From positions 1 to 45,865 of the forward strand of contig SCEG01000024.1 of assembly GCA_004102805.1 (NCBI GenBank): 45,865 nucleotides of DNA, given 5' to 3'. Below the pieces are notes generated by a model. The model was not told the DNA's origin and ran no database searches. It saw only the letters and a program-made list of their open reading frames with translations. Below, piece by piece: positions 25,745 through 37,149 of this stretch. The DNA is from Muribaculaceae bacterium Isolate-002 (NCI). Lineage in GTDB: Bacteria > Bacteroidota > Bacteroidia > Bacteroidales > Muribaculaceae. Every line of letters begins with the position of its first letter. Position 1 is the stretch's first letter. The translations under genes and the position numbers were made by a program.

Positions 25745-27862
25745 ATGAAAAAACTGTTATTATCACTTTCTTTATTAATATCCGCGACAGCAATGGCTGA
25801 CAATACTTTACTTCAGGATTTCAATACACCTTTCGGCACTGTCCCATTCGACAGCATCAACAATTCACAATATGAAGAAGCAATCGATGCAGGCATTGCA
25901 AAAGCCTTGCAGGGCGTAGAAGCCATCTGCAACCAGCGCTCAGTGCCTGATTTCGAAAACACAATAGTAGCGCTCGAACGCAACGGAAAGGATCTCGAGC
26001 GCGCCCTTTCGGTTTTCTTCAACCTTTTGAGCGCCAATTCAGACGACGAGATGATGGAGATATCGCTCCGCGTATCGCCCAAACTCAGCGACTACTCCAC
26101 CAGCATAGCTCTCAACGAGCGTCTCTGGCAACGCATCAAGCAAGTCTACGACAACCGTGACAAATTCAATCTGAGCGACGAAGACAAAATGCTGTTGCAG
26201 ACCACCTACGATTCTTTCGCTCTCAACGGAGCAAACCTTCAGGGCGATGACCGCGAGACCTACCGCGCGCTTTCGGCTGAACTTTCCGAGCTGACCACAA
26301 AATTCGGACAAAACGTACTCAAGGAGCTCAACACATACGAAATATGGCTGAACGAGGAAGACCTCGCCGGACTTCCCGCAGATATCGTAGCCCAGGCAGC
26401 TGCCGACGCTTCTGAAAAAGGCCGCGATGGTGAATATCTTTTCACCCTGCAGCAGCCTACCTACGTGGCGGTGCTGAAGTATTCCGACCGTCCGGACCTG
26501 CGCGAACGATTCTATCGTCTTTACAATTCTCGTAACACCAAAGGCGAATACTCCAATATGGAGAATATGAAACGTATCGCCGAGTTGCGCCGTCAGATTG
26601 CAAATCTGCTCGGCAGCGAGACATTTGCCGGGCATCATCTCAAACGCACCATGGCAGAGACTCCGGCCAACGTATATGACCTCCTCGACAGGCTACGCGA
26701 CGCCTACATGCCTGCAATGAAAAAGGAAATGGCCGAACTGACTCAGTTCGCCTCCGACACCGAAGGCCGGCCGGTAGAAATCAAGCCTTGGGACTACAGC
26801 TATTACGCCAACAAACTGAAAAATGCTAAATACTCTTACGATGAAGAGGAGCTTCGTCCCTACTTCCCGCTCGACAATGTAATCGACGGTGTGTTCGGAC
26901 TGGCGACCAAGCTGTATGGCCTCACATTCACTCCCAACGACAGCATTCAGGTATATCACCCCGATGTAAAAGCATTTGAGGTGCGCAATCCCGACGGATC
27001 TCTTGTCGGAATACTTTACACCGACTTCTTCCCCCGCGCGTCAAAGCGTCCCGGCGCATGGATGACTTCATTCCGCGAACAATATATTGATGAGAACGGC
27101 ATCAATGTCCGTCCCCTCGTATCCATCGTGATGAATTTCACAAAACCGACAGCCGAAAAGCCGTCGCTTCTAACTCCATACGAGGTCGAGACATTCCTTC
27201 ACGAGTTCGGGCACGCCCTTCACGGACTGCTTGCCGATACCCGCTACTCCTCACTTTCCGGCACCAACGTCTATCATGACTTCGTTGAACTGCCTTCGCA
27301 ATTCAATGAAAACTATCTTACCGAAAAGGAATTTCTCGACGGCTTCGCACGCCACTACATCACCGGCGACACAATACCCCAGGAACTTGTCGACAAGATT
27401 GTGCGCTCATCGCAGTTCGGCGCCGCTTATGCATGTATCCGACAGCTTGGTTTCGGCTATACCGACATGGCCTGGCATGACGCCAAACAACCCATTGACG
27501 ACGCAGTGGCTCTCGAACGTAACGCAACCGAACAGGTCAAAGTGTTCGAGCCAGTCGACGACATGATATTCTCCCCCACTTTCTCTCACATATTCGCCGG
27601 AGGCTATGCGGCCGGTTACTACGGATACAAATGGGCCGAAGTGCTTGACGCAGATGCTTTTGCCAAATTTAAAGAAACCGGCATTTTCGACAAAAAGACT
27701 GCCGATGAATTCCGCGACAATATCCTCACCCGCGGCGGCACGGAAAATCCGGCGAAACTCTACCGTCAGTTCCGCGGACAAGACCCATCGGTCGACGCTC
27801 TTCTCATACGCGACGGCATAAAAGAAGAACCGTCAATCAATGCCTCTATAAACAAAGACTGA
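25745..27862 (+). CDS. M3 family zinc metallopeptidase (dipeptidyl carboxypeptidase/oligopeptidase A-like)
   Basis: 705 residues, normal for the family. Signal peptide 1-18 (KKLLLSLSLLISATAMA), so it acts in the periplasm or envelope. The zinc motif is HEFGHALH (H486, E487, H490) with the third ligand in the downstream DFVELPSQF. The C-terminal FAGGYAAGYYGYKWAEVLDADAF is the family's substrate-binding region. It degrades short peptides, probably as a peptidyl-dipeptidase. Own promoter; terminator-like hairpin after the stop. Confidence 0.92.
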   Translation: MKKLLLSLSLLISATAMADNTLLQDFNTPFGTVPFDSINNSQYEEAIDAGIAKALQGVEAICNQRSVPDFENTIVALERNGKDLERALSVFFNLLSANSDDEMMEISLRVSPKLSDYSTSIALNERLWQRIKQVYDNRDKFNLSDEDKMLLQTTYDSFALNGANLQGDDRETYRALSAELSELTTKFGQNVLKELNTYEIWLNEEDLAGLPADIVAQAAADASEKGRDGEYLFTLQQPTYVAVLKYSDRPDLRERFYRLYNSRNTKGEYSNMENMKRIAELRRQIANLLGSETFAGHHLKRTMAETPANVYDLLDRLRDAYMPAMKKEMAELTQFASDTEGRPVEIKPWDYSYYANKLKNAKYSYDEEELRPYFPLDNVIDGVFGLATKLYGLTFTPNDSIQVYHPDVKAFEVRNPDGSLVGILYTDFFPRASKRPGAWMTSFREQYIDENGINVRPLVSIVMNFTKPTAEKPSLLTPYEVETFLHEFGHALHGLLADTRYSSLSGTNVYHDFVELPSQFNENYLTEKEFLDGFARHYITGDTIPQELVDKIVRSSQFGAAYACIRQLGFGYTDMAWHDAKQPIDDAVALERNATEQVKVFEPVDDMIFSPTFSHIFAGGYAAGYYGYKWAEVLDADAFAKFKETGIFDKKTADEFRDNILTRGGTENPAKLYRQFRGQDPSVDALLIRDGIKEEPSINASINKD

Positions 27863-27875
27863 CACAGTCACAGTC

Positions 27876-27910
27876 TGCGGCATGCAGCGCGTATTGCTCT
27901 GCATGCCGCA
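27876..27910 (+). terminator. Hairpin after the M3 peptidase gene
   Basis: TGCGGCATGCAG (27876-27887) pairs exactly with CTGCATGCCGCA (27899-27910) around an 11-base loop. It is followed by an AT-rich stretch rather than a clean T run, so termination strength is uncertain. Confidence 0.65.
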
Positions 27911-27977
27911 CATATATATTTATATCAAGGAAGTAATTATCCGACATCATCTCCTATTTAATTAAAAAAACCGGCCA

Positions 27978-29057
27978 ATGCGCGGACCATTCAAGATATT
28001 AGACAGATATATCATACGTAAGTTTCTCGGGACCTACGTTTTCGCCATCATCCTGATTTTGGCCATTACGGTGATGTTTGACGTCAACGAAAAACTTGAC
28101 GCATTTCTGAAAGCTCCGTTCAAGTCGACGATATGCGATTACTTTGTCAACTTCTTGCCCTATTTCGCCAACCAGTTCTCTCCTCTCTTCACATTCATAG
28201 CCGTAATATTCTTCACATCGAAACTTGCCGGCAACTCTGAAATAATAGCCATGCTGTCAACAGGCATGAGTTTCCGCCGGCTTACCCGTCCGTATCTTTT
28301 CTCAGCGGCGGTCATTGCAATTCTAACATTTGTCCTTGCCGCATATATAATTCCACCGGCCAATGTCAAACGCATCGAATACACAAACACGTATGTAAAA
28401 AACAAGCGTGTCGACTTCGGCACCAACATAATGCTGCAAGCCTCCCCCGGTGAAATAGCATTCATTCAGCGCTATGACAACACATCCAAGACCGGCTACA
28501 AATTCTCTCTCGAGCGTTTCGAGAACAAGAAACTCGTGTCGCGCCTGACAGCCCAGACTATAAAATATGATACAGCCTACAACTGGCAGGTGCGTGACTA
28601 TATCATCCGCGATTTTGCCGGTAACCGCGAAATCATACGCAAAGGCAACTCTCTCGACACTATCATCCAGATACAGCCGCGCGACTTCCTTATAGCCAAA
28701 AATGACCACGAAATGCTCACCACTCCCGAATTGCGCCAATACATCGACAGGCAGAAAGAGCGCGGAGTAGCCAACATCAAATCGTTTGAGATTGAACTTG
28801 AGCGCCGCTATGCCATGACGGCGGCGGCCTTTATTCTGACTATAATAGGTCTCTCACTCTCCTCCCGCAAAGTCAGAGGCGGCATGGGCGTAAATCTCGG
28901 GCTGGGTCTCGTTCTTGCGTTCAGCTACCTGCTGTTCATGACCGTGACATCATCATTCGCCGTCTCAGGCATGACATCAGCCCGCGTAGCTATGTGGATA
29001 CCCAACATCATCTACACAATCATCGCCATAATCCTTTACCGCAAGGCATCAAAATAA
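27978..29057 (+). CDS. LptF/LptG family permease
   Basis: 359 residues. Six membrane helices: about 16-37, 58-80, 102-125, then 278-297, 304-322 and 332-354, around a periplasmic domain of about 150 residues (beta-jellyroll type). N-terminal ILDRYIIRKFLGTYVFAI and the IAMLSTGMSFRRL coupling helix (about 90-103) match LptF/LptG. With the LptB ATPase it extracts lipopolysaccharide from the inner membrane. Which of the two paralogues it is cannot be said with confidence. No other lpt gene is nearby. Confidence 0.9.
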   Translation: MRGPFKILDRYIIRKFLGTYVFAIILILAITVMFDVNEKLDAFLKAPFKSTICDYFVNFLPYFANQFSPLFTFIAVIFFTSKLAGNSEIIAMLSTGMSFRRLTRPYLFSAAVIAILTFVLAAYIIPPANVKRIEYTNTYVKNKRVDFGTNIMLQASPGEIAFIQRYDNTSKTGYKFSLERFENKKLVSRLTAQTIKYDTAYNWQVRDYIIRDFAGNREIIRKGNSLDTIIQIQPRDFLIAKNDHEMLTTPELRQYIDRQKERGVANIKSFEIELERRYAMTAAAFILTIIGLSLSSRKVRGGMGVNLGLGLVLAFSYLLFMTVTSSFAVSGMTSARVAMWIPNIIYTIIAIILYRKASK

Positions 29058-29083
29058 ATACCCGGCTTGATTCACCGGGTATT
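29057..29083. terminator. Bidirectional terminator between permease and uvrA
   Basis: AATACCCGG (29057-29065) pairs with CCGGGTATT (29075-29083), lying between two converging genes. It begins at the last base of the permease stop codon. Confidence 0.8.
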
Positions 29084-29107
29084 ATTGTCGTTTTATCGAA
29101 CTCATTA

Positions 29108-31915
29108 TCAGCGGAGTTTCTCTTTCAGAAACTGACCGGTATAACTTCCGGGGGTGACCGCTATCTGTTCGGGGGTGCCCTCGGCCACTATCATGCCTCC
29201 GCGGTCTCCTCCCTCAGGCCCTATGTCTATCACATGGTCGGCACATTTAATCACATCGATATTATGCTCGATAATGATTACAGTATGCCCCTGCGCTATC
29301 AGCCTGTTGAACGAATCCATCAGTTTGTTGATATCATGAAAATGCAATCCGGTTGTCGGCTCGTCGAATATAAACATGGTAGGCTTCTGCCCCTCGGTCG
29401 ACAGGAAATAAGCCAGTTTCACACGCTGATTTTCTCCGCCTGACAATGTCGATGATGACTGTCCCAATTTTATGTATCCCAGTCCGACATCCTGCAACGG
29501 CTGCAATCGTTTGACAATCTTGCGTTCTGTCAAGCCATTGCCCTCTGCGAAAAATTCAATAGCCTGATTGACGGTCATGTCGAGCACATCATATATATTC
29601 TTGCCCCGGTATTCTATCTCAAGCACATCTCGTTTAAACCGCTTGCCATGACACTCCTCGCATGTTATAGCGATATCTGCCATAAACTGCATCTCTATGT
29701 TTATCACGCCCTCGCCCTTGCATTCCTCACACCTGCCCCCTTCGGCATTGAATGAAAAATAGCTGGCGGGAAACCCCATCTGCTTAGCCCCCTGCTGCGA
29801 GGCAAAAAGCTGACGTATCTCGTCGTAAGCCTTCAGATAGGTGGCGGGATTTGAACGGGTCGATTTTCCTATGGGGTTCTGATTGACAAATTCCACGGCC
29901 TGCACCCTGTTGAGGTCACCGCCGAGCCGACGGAAAGCGCCCGGAGCATCTGTAGGCTGTTCAAGATGTCTCAGCATCGCTCTGTAAAGAATGTCGCGCA
30001 CAAGCGTCGACTTGCCCGAGCCTGACACTCCGGTCACTACTGTCATTATTCCCAAGGGGAAGCGCACATTGATATCCTTCAGATTATTCTGCCGGGCGCC
30101 CTCTATTTCTATATATGAATTTGATTTTCTCCGCACTTTCGGCACCGTAACGGCAATATTTCCTGTAAGATATCGGGCTGTGTAGCTGTTCTTTGCCGTG
30201 GCGATATCTGCCAGACTGCCCTGATACATTATCTCTCCGCCATGACGGCCGGCCTCAGGCCCGACATCAATAAGATAGTCGGCAGCTTGCATTATCTCCT
30301 CGTCATGCTCAACTACGACCACAGTGTTGCCTATCGCCTGCAGCTGGCGCAAAACGGATATAAGCCTCTGCGTGTCGCGTGAATGAAGCCCTATTGACGG
30401 CTCGTCGAGGATATAAAGCGAGCCGACGAGACTGCTCCCGAGCGATGTTGCCAGATTGATGCGCTGGCTCTCTCCTCCCGACAGTGTCGACGATGCGCGG
30501 TCAAGCGTCAGATAATCAAGACCGACATCTGATAGAAATCCTATACGGCTCCGGATCTCCGCGAGCAACCGTGAGGCTATTTTCCCGTCATTGCCGGTAA
30601 GTTCCAGTTCGTCAAACCATTTGCGCAGATCGCGTATCGGCATCCGGTTGAGTCCCACAATCGTTTTTCCACCGACCTTTATATTCTCAACCTCCTTGCG
30701 CAACCGCATGCCGTGGCATTGCGGGCACAGCGTCTTGCCTCGATACCTTGCCAGCATCACACGGTATTGTATTTTGTAGAGGTTTTCCTCAACCATACGG
30801 AAGAAGCCGTCAATACCTTCAAACGACGAATTTCCGTGCCACAGCAGGTTTTTCTGCTCTTCAGTAAGATCGGCGTAAGGTTTGTGTATCGGAAAACCAA
30901 GTGGAGCTGCGATGTGGATAAACCTACGCTTGTATTCACCCATCTTCTCCCCTTTCCAGCATGACACTGCATCCTGATATACCGACAAAGCCTTGTTGGG
31001 TATCACAAGATTTTCATCTATGCCTACCGTCTTGCCGAAACCTTCGCACACCGGACAGGCTCCTATCGGGTTGTTGAAGTTGAACATCTGTTCAGTGGGC
31101 TCAATGAAAACTATGCCGTCAGCCTCGAAACGATGTGAGAAATCATGACGGTGCACACCGTCGCTGCTCCATACGAAAAGAGAACAACGGTTGTCACCCT
31201 CGAAAAACGCCGTCTCTACCGAATCGGCAAGCCGCGACAGTTCATCGCCGTCATCAGCCACTGCCAGACGGTCAATCAGCAGCTGATAACGCGAGAGATC
31301 TGTTTCCTTTTTCTTTCCTGCCTCTGACGCAAGCTGAGCCTCGACATCCTCAATCATGACAAATTCCCCGTCATGAAAAAGGCGTGAAAACCCTTCGCCT
31401 CTCAGAGTCGACAGCCTGCGGGTCACCTCTTCGCCGTCACGCATCACCAGCGACGCCGTGACTGCTATACGCGTCCCCACGGGATAACTCTTCGCCGCGG
31501 CAATGACATCTTCTTCGGTATGCTTTTTCACCTCAACTCCCGAGACAGGAGAATATGTGCGTCCGACTCTGGCAAAGAGCAGACGCATGTAGTCATATAT
31601 CTCGGTCGAGGTTCCCACCGTGCTGCGCGGATTATGCGTGTTGACCTTCTGCTCTACGGCAATCGCAGGAGGGAGCCCCTTGATGAAATCTACCTCAGGC
31701 TTCGACATGCGCCCTAAAAACTGGCGGGCGTATGCCGACAGGCTCTCGACATATCGTCTCTGCCCCTCGGCATACAGCGTATCGAAAGCAAGCGATGACT
31801 TGCCCGAGCCCGACAGTCCGGTGATTACTACAAATTTGTTTCTCGGTATCTCTACATCAATATTCTTGAGATTATTGACGCGGGCACCCTTTATGATAAT
31901 ATTCTGATCAGACAT
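29108..31915 (-). CDS. uvrA: Excinuclease ABC subunit A
   Basis: 935 residues from ATG 31915 ([20 protein letters not shown]), the family's usual start; a longer in-frame start at 31984 would place the promoter inside the gene. Walker A GLSGSGKS at 33-40; first signature [12 protein letters not shown]; second nucleotide-binding domain with [11 protein letters not shown]; a CEEC..CEEC zinc module in the second domain and CPVC/CPQC zinc modules in the first; second signature [12 protein letters not shown]. UvrA dimers find bulky DNA damage and load UvrB in nucleotide excision repair. Confidence 0.97.
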   Translation of the reverse strand: MSDQNIIIKGARVNNLKNIDVEIPRNKFVVITGLSGSGKSSLAFDTLYAEGQRRYVESLSAYARQFLGRMSKPEVDFIKGLPPAIAVEQKVNTHNPRSTVGTSTEIYDYMRLLFARVGRTYSPVSGVEVKKHTEEDVIAAAKSYPVGTRIAVTASLVMRDGEEVTRRLSTLRGEGFSRLFHDGEFVMIEDVEAQLASEAGKKKETDLSRYQLLIDRLAVADDGDELSRLADSVETAFFEGDNRCSLFVWSSDGVHRHDFSHRFEADGIVFIEPTEQMFNFNNPIGACPVCEGFGKTVGIDENLVIPNKALSVYQDAVSCWKGEKMGEYKRRFIHIAAPLGFPIHKPYADLTEEQKNLLWHGNSSFEGIDGFFRMVEENLYKIQYRVMLARYRGKTLCPQCHGMRLRKEVENIKVGGKTIVGLNRMPIRDLRKWFDELELTGNDGKIASRLLAEIRSRIGFLSDVGLDYLTLDRASSTLSGGESQRINLATSLGSSLVGSLYILDEPSIGLHSRDTQRLISVLRQLQAIGNTVVVVEHDEEIMQAADYLIDVGPEAGRHGGEIMYQGSLADIATAKNSYTARYLTGNIAVTVPKVRRKSNSYIEIEGARQNNLKDINVRFPLGIMTVVTGVSGSGKSTLVRDILYRAMLRHLEQPTDAPGAFRRLGGDLNRVQAVEFVNQNPIGKSTRSNPATYLKAYDEIRQLFASQQGAKQMGFPASYFSFNAEGGRCEECKGEGVINIEMQFMADIAITCEECHGKRFKRDVLEIEYRGKNIYDVLDMTVNQAIEFFAEGNGLTERKIVKRLQPLQDVGLGYIKLGQSSSTLSGGENQRVKLAYFLSTEGQKPTMFIFDEPTTGLHFHDINKLMDSFNRLIAQGHTVIIIEHNIDVIKCADHVIDIGPEGGDRGGMIVAEGTPEQIAVTPGSYTGQFLKEKLR

Positions 31916-31941
31916 GGTGACTTGTATCATTTCGCGTATTA

Positions 31942-31949
31942 CAAAATTA
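31942..31949 (-). promoter_or_regulatory. -7 element of uvrA
   Basis: On the minus strand TAATTTTG fits TAnnTTTG, 26 bases upstream of the ATG at 31915. It would allow uvrA to be transcribed separately from the upstream amylase gene. Confidence 0.55.
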
Positions 31950-31989
31950 CAACTTTTTACCCACTCAGGCAAATCGTCAGCCATAACGT

Positions 31990-34758
31990 CTACCAGACAA
32001 TCATCTTGTCAGCACTCCCGTCGACGCGCACCAGATAGACCCCCGCCGACAATTCGCGGCCGATATCCACTCTACGCCCCGACAGGTCGTGACAGGTGAC
32101 TTCATCATATTCACCTTCAATGACAATACGCCGGCCATCCACTCTGACTGACACCCGGCTGTCGTCCACACCTATTGCAGGCGCGTCAAGGAGATTTTCC
32201 GTTCCATATACGGCGTATGCGCCCGCCGGCAATGTAACCACATTCCCGTCACGCTCCGGAGTCACACCATAACTGCACGACATCAGCTGATATTTTCCTG
32301 CCGGAGAAGCTCCATACATCGTGATATCAGCACTCGCTGATACCTGCGGATTGACCACAAGATACAGTTCTTTGACACCTGACTTCAACGTTATATAACG
32401 CCCCTTGTCCCAGTTTCCGGCACCGCATGCCACCGTTGTCGCAACCCCTTCTTTGAAAAGTTCGGGATTATCACGGCGTATCGCGCACAATTCTCTATAT
32501 GTCTGCATCAGTCCGTTATGGTCTGCGTCATCAAGCAGACTCCACACCACTTTCTTTGGAGATGTGTCATTGCCGCCACCGCTCTGTTTGGTTGTCTGGT
32601 TGGCACCGAACTCCTGAAACTGCCATATCAAATGCGCGCCGGGCGACATCAGCATCATCGCCGCCACCGAACCGAGACGCCGCATCGCCATCGGTTGATT
32701 TCCCTTTACACCTACAGCTCCATAACGGTCAATCTTAAATGCCATCCGTTCCTCGTCATGACTCTCGGCATAACTGACCGTAGAGCCCCATGTGCGCGAG
32801 TCCAAAGGCGCATAAAACCTGTTCATATCCGAATTTGACGGATATCCCATGGCAAACTGGCACGATGCATTGTTTATATTTGCCCAGTTTATTTCTCCAT
32901 CAACGGCCATCTCATTCTCTTCCTTAGCTCCGGCAAGATCCTCGTTTATGAAATATGCATCGGGAGCCACCTCTTTCATTGCCGCATGCAGTTCTTTCAT
33001 GCGTGCCACACGCGATGAATTATATTCATTGGTCTTGCTTTCGGTCACACCGCTCCACGTATTGGCCGCCGCATTATAAGTCGCATTATAGCTGGCATTG
33101 CTTCCGAGCCCTTTGACAAGGTCAAAGCGAAATCCATCCACATTATATTCCTCAAGCCAATATTTGACAGCGTCTTTAAACTGCTGCTGCACCAACGGAT
33201 TATCCTGGTTCCAGTCATTCAGCACTGAATATGAATGCGGAGCAGTGCCGTTGTAAAAAGGATTTGACGCTATCGGATACATCTGATACCACGGGTGGAG
33301 TCCGTCGCTCTGATTGAACACTATGTCAAGTATTACAGCCATCCCGCGCGAATGTATTTCATCAAACAGCCGTCGGTAATCGTCAGGCGTGCCGTATGCT
33401 TTGTCAGGAGCAAAATAGAAGTTTGTATTGTATCCCCACGAATTATTCCCATTAAATTCCATAACAGGCAGAAACTCTATGGCATTAACCCCAAGCGACT
33501 GAAGATAGTCAAGTCGCGACATCACTCCGGCTATCGTGCCTTCACCGTTAGCCTTATTCTCCGTACCCGTAAAATCGCGTATCAGCAGTTCGTAGACAAT
33601 CAGTGCACTCTGCTCCACTCCTTTGAAATTCCTGACTTTCCATTCATATTCCGACCGGCCTGAATTATACACCGCCATAGGCACTGATTGCACCGCCTCC
33701 GATGGATATTCCGGCATATCGGGGAACACGCTTTCGGGAATATATCTGTCATTCCATGGGTCAAGCACAAGTCGCGCATAGGGGTCACCGACCTTTAGAT
33801 TGTTGTCAACGATGAAATAATAAATCTGATTTCTGCCGTCGGCGAGGTCAGACAGCGTGATCCAGAAATAACGTTGTCCGTCATAATCCTGATACGACAT
33901 CAGTTGGGATATATCGTATGCATAATTGTTCCATGAACCGACTATCATTACCGAATTTTTATGCGGCGCGGCCAGACAGAATGTCACCGACCCGTCATCA
34001 TTTCGCACCGGTCCCATCTTAGGTACGCCTCCCGGATAATCTTCAGCGACCGAATTTCCAGCCAGACAATATTCTATCGTCTCCTCTGCGATATGAGCGC
34101 CCGACGTAGCGCGTGCAAGTATCCGGGTATTACCGGGAGATGACACATTATATGCTTCGACAAGGTTGGTGCTGTTATCGGCTACAGCTATCGGAGTGCT
34201 GTCATAACTATTGACAAACAGCTCTATCTTTGCCGGCTGCGTGACATTGACGGTGACGCTGACTTCTGTAGGTTCTGACATCAGACGCACCTCGGGCGAT
34301 GACGTCATCTTCATGGCAAAACCATCAGGCACCACATCCACAAATATATCTCCTCCCGACTCGGTTTTACCCTCTCTGCTTCCGTTGGCGTTTCGGAACA
34401 CAAATGCCAGTTTTTCAACCGTTTCTCCGTCAGCCAACCCATAATATTCCTTTATCGACGGTATAGTCAGCCGCCATGTATCGGCAGAGACATACGTGAG
34501 CCTGTATTTTGCCGAATTATCAAGCCACGCAGGTGCATGCGACCACTGGTCGCTACCTTTTAGCACAACGCCGGTATGGGCATATACCGGCGTCGTCGAT
34601 GTCAGCCCCGCCAGTCCGCGATTGCCTCTGTCAGCGTGAAAGGTTATGGTTACCGGCGCAGAACTCTGCTGCACAATGCTCGGATCAGTAGTGACAACCT
34701 GGGCATCCGCCAACAACGACGCCAATGCGCCAAGCAGGAATAAGTAAATATGTTTCAT
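31990..34758 (-). CDS. Secreted GH13 alpha-amylase family protein with T9SS-like tail
   Basis: 922 residues. Signal peptide 1-19 (MKHIYLFLLGALASLLADA); N-terminal beta modules to about 235, including a starch-binding-like segment; CBM48/E-set-like domain about 250-345 (MIVGSWNNYAYD); catalytic barrel about 385-790; C-terminal beta domain; sorting-like tail about 865-922 (VTCHDLSGRRVDI, SAGVYLVRV, KMIVW). The catalytic triad is intact: D546 (DGFRFD), E606 (FINED), D668 (SHDEE). Region I reads DIVFNQS with Gln in place of the usual His. The CBM48 plus catalytic layout suggests pullulanase- or debranching-like activity or an unusual amylase. The gap to uvrA is 74 bases. Confidence 0.9.
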   Translation of the reverse strand: MKHIYLFLLGALASLLADAQVVTTDPSIVQQSSAPVTITFHADRGNRGLAGLTSTTPVYAHTGVVLKGSDQWSHAPAWLDNSAKYRLTYVSADTWRLTIPSIKEYYGLADGETVEKLAFVFRNANGSREGKTESGGDIFVDVVPDGFAMKMTSSPEVRLMSEPTEVSVTVNVTQPAKIELFVNSYDSTPIAVADNSTNLVEAYNVSSPGNTRILARATSGAHIAEETIEYCLAGNSVAEDYPGGVPKMGPVRNDDGSVTFCLAAPHKNSVMIVGSWNNYAYDISQLMSYQDYDGQRYFWITLSDLADGRNQIYYFIVDNNLKVGDPYARLVLDPWNDRYIPESVFPDMPEYPSEAVQSVPMAVYNSGRSEYEWKVRNFKGVEQSALIVYELLIRDFTGTENKANGEGTIAGVMSRLDYLQSLGVNAIEFLPVMEFNGNNSWGYNTNFYFAPDKAYGTPDDYRRLFDEIHSRGMAVILDIVFNQSDGLHPWYQMYPIASNPFYNGTAPHSYSVLNDWNQDNPLVQQQFKDAVKYWLEEYNVDGFRFDLVKGLGSNASYNATYNAAANTWSGVTESKTNEYNSSRVARMKELHAAMKEVAPDAYFINEDLAGAKEENEMAVDGEINWANINNASCQFAMGYPSNSDMNRFYAPLDSRTWGSTVSYAESHDEERMAFKIDRYGAVGVKGNQPMAMRRLGSVAAMMLMSPGAHLIWQFQEFGANQTTKQSGGGNDTSPKKVVWSLLDDADHNGLMQTYRELCAIRRDNPELFKEGVATTVACGAGNWDKGRYITLKSGVKELYLVVNPQVSASADITMYGASPAGKYQLMSCSYGVTPERDGNVVTLPAGAYAVYGTENLLDAPAIGVDDSRVSVRVDGRRIVIEGEYDEVTCHDLSGRRVDIGRELSAGVYLVRVDGSADKMIVW

Positions 34759-34895
34759 GTCGTAATAATATGTTTATCCATGTTTTTCAACATCCCTTTT
34801 CAAACATTAACATACCCGACAGCCCCCTTGTTTGCTTTATACTCTTGAGCCATGAACTTTTTTTGAAATATCCACCTCGCTTTCAATTATTTTAG

Positions 34896-34903
34896 ATAAA
34901 TTT
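34896..34903 (+). promoter_or_regulatory. -7 element upstream of the TonB receptor-like gene
   Basis: TAAATTTG fits TAnnTTTG, giving a leader of about 118 bases to ATG 35028. No clear -33 TTTG. The region 34759-35027 otherwise holds no gene. Confidence 0.5.
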
Positions 34904-35027
34904 GCCGTCGCAGTGATTTTTACAGTCACTCAACGTATCGGAAAAGAAGCATCTCTACCTATTTGTAGTCATAAATGTATTCTTATTATATCACATATTT
35001 ATCCGGCCAAAAGCGCCGAAACAAAAA

Positions 35028-37124
35028 ATGAAAAAACATATCGCATTATTTTCATCATTTGTGATTACGCCCCTATTGGTTATGGCGCAATCTGCCGAGA
35101 CAGATTCTATCAGCATGCAGAATTTGGATGAGATTGTTGTCGAGGCTTCCTACCAACGCACTTCATCAAACGTATCCACCTATATTCCTATGGCTCGGCA
35201 AAAGAACGCTGCAGCCGATGCAATCTCCCTTTTGAGCCTGATGGCAATCCCCCAGATTGAGGTTGACCCTATAAGTCAGGCGGTCAGGACAGCTTCGGGG
35301 CAAGGTGTGGCTGTATTCATTGATTTCCTGCCTGCCACCACACAGGATTTGCAAGGCATGAGGACTCAGGATGTGAAAAAGGTTGAGTATTATCTCCACC
35401 CGACCGACCCGCGATTTCAAGGCGCACACTATGCTATCAACTTCATCATGCAGAAGTATGAATGGGGCGGATACACAAAGCTTACTGCCAATAAATGGTT
35501 CGGCGTCAACCGCACCGAGGGGGAGGTTTATTCCAAAATGGCTTACAAGTCGATGATTTTCGATCTATACGCCGATGAAATTTACCTTACGAACCGACAC
35601 GGAGGCGCAAGCTCTGTCGAAACGTTCCGGTTTGATGACCTGTACGGAACCGGACCTCAGACCGTTGAGCGAACTTCCGAAACCAATTCATCACTGTATC
35701 GCAACAACAGCAACGATTTTGCCCTGCGCGCTTTGTATAACAGCGACAAAGCAAGAATCTCCAACCGCATCTCTTATAGCCTCACAAAAGTTCCACACAA
35801 TGACGTGGTTAATTCACTGCTTTATTCCTCCGATCTGTTTTCACCCACAACAGCAACGTCGCTGACTTCAAGCCATAACTGGGCTCTTACCTATGATGGA
35901 AATTTCTACGTTAAAATTTCTCCGAAATTATCATTTGAGGCTGTTGCCACATATAAATATGGCAAGAATAAAACAAATTCATTATACTCCACTGACGAGA
36001 CGCTTTCTATTACAAATAATGCCTCGGAGGATGCACATAATTTACAGATAAATCCGCGTCTCTACTGGCGAATTAACCGAAAAAACACTTTTATATTCTA
36101 TTTTGCGACAGTGCAGAATTGGAATTTTATTGATTACTATGGGAACTCTCCGTCACATCAGAAATATAATGTTGGAGGATATTCTGCCGGGGCTCATTAT
36201 AATCTTAATCTCGATAAATGGGATTTCGGTGGAGAGTTTGGATGGGTGTGGGAACGCAACCATATCAGCGACAGCCGTATGAACGACAATTTCCCAAGAG
36301 CTATCGCCTATGCTACTTTCTCACCAACAGACAAGCACCAGTTTGAAGCTAATTGGAACTACAGCAAAGATGTACCAGACGCATCTCAAAAAAGTCCTAA
36401 TACGCTCCAACAAGACGAACTTATGTGGTATCAGGGCACGCCGACACTTTCTGATTATTCCTACCATAGCGCCGGACTGTCTTATACATGGCTCCCGAGC
36501 AACAAATGGCAACTGTCGGCCGACGGATATATTTACATGCTTGGCAACCGGTGTGTTACCATATATTCGCCCACGGCTCCCGAGGGTACAATGCTCCGCC
36601 GATATGTCAACGATGGAGACTATCGCAGCGGAATGTTAGGCATTTCCGCCACCGCAAAATTCTTCGGAGGCAAGCTTATAGCCAAATTGCGACCACAATA
36701 TTGGTTAAGAAAAACCACAGGAGCATACGCAAGCACAAGAAATGAACTTACCTGCACGGCTCAACTCACATATTACTTCGGTAAATTTTATCTCTGGGGA
36801 TGGTATATGACACCGAGCCGGTATCAGGAAGAACAAAGTGGCATCGTTGAGCGCACTCCGGCCACATATCAGATACAATTGGGCTGGGGTGACAAGGGCT
36901 GGAACATCAGAGCAGGTGCATACAATTTCTTGCGCACTTCGTGGAAAGAGTCTCACCAGACCCTTTCAAGCGAATATTACAGCTTCGACCGCAGACAATT
37001 CTCTACCGCCCGGCATTGGCGCATTACATTGGCCGTTTCATACACCTTCGGCTATGGTAAGAAAGTTGACCATTATGATGAAGTCAGTGGCTCCGGAACC
37101 GCCGGCAGCGCAATCCTGAAATAA
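35028..37124 (+). CDS. TonB-dependent receptor-like outer-membrane protein
   Basis: 698 residues, on the short side for a TonB-dependent receptor. Signal peptide 1-20 (FSSFVITPLLVMA); a TonB-box-like DEIVVEA at about 34-40; a plug domain to about 145 (VAVFIDFLPATTQDLQGMRT, then VKKVEYY); then a long beta barrel of alternating aromatic strands ending in VSYTFGYGKKVDHYDE. There is no N-terminal carboxypeptidase-regulatory-like beta domain and no SusD partner, so it is not a SusC. Substrate unknown; siderophore, metal or peptide are possible. Co-transcribed with a DKNYY-repeat gene 25 bases downstream. Confidence 0.82.
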   Translation: MKKHIALFSSFVITPLLVMAQSAETDSISMQNLDEIVVEASYQRTSSNVSTYIPMARQKNAAADAISLLSLMAIPQIEVDPISQAVRTASGQGVAVFIDFLPATTQDLQGMRTQDVKKVEYYLHPTDPRFQGAHYAINFIMQKYEWGGYTKLTANKWFGVNRTEGEVYSKMAYKSMIFDLYADEIYLTNRHGGASSVETFRFDDLYGTGPQTVERTSETNSSLYRNNSNDFALRALYNSDKARISNRISYSLTKVPHNDVVNSLLYSSDLFSPTTATSLTSSHNWALTYDGNFYVKISPKLSFEAVATYKYGKNKTNSLYSTDETLSITNNASEDAHNLQINPRLYWRINRKNTFIFYFATVQNWNFIDYYGNSPSHQKYNVGGYSAGAHYNLNLDKWDFGGEFGWVWERNHISDSRMNDNFPRAIAYATFSPTDKHQFEANWNYSKDVPDASQKSPNTLQQDELMWYQGTPTLSDYSYHSAGLSYTWLPSNKWQLSADGYIYMLGNRCVTIYSPTAPEGTMLRRYVNDGDYRSGMLGISATAKFFGGKLIAKLRPQYWLRKTTGAYASTRNELTCTAQLTYYFGKFYLWGWYMTPSRYQEEQSGIVERTPATYQIQLGWGDKGWNIRAGAYNFLRTSWKESHQTLSSEYYSFDRRQFSTARHWRITLAVSYTFGYGKKVDHYDEVSGSGTAGSAILK

Positions 37125-37149
37125 CCTGACAATAAAACAAGAAATAAAT

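Noticed and set aside
31916..31984. Extended start for uvrA
   Set aside because: The extra 23 residues precede the conserved N-terminus and contain the -7 promoter element.
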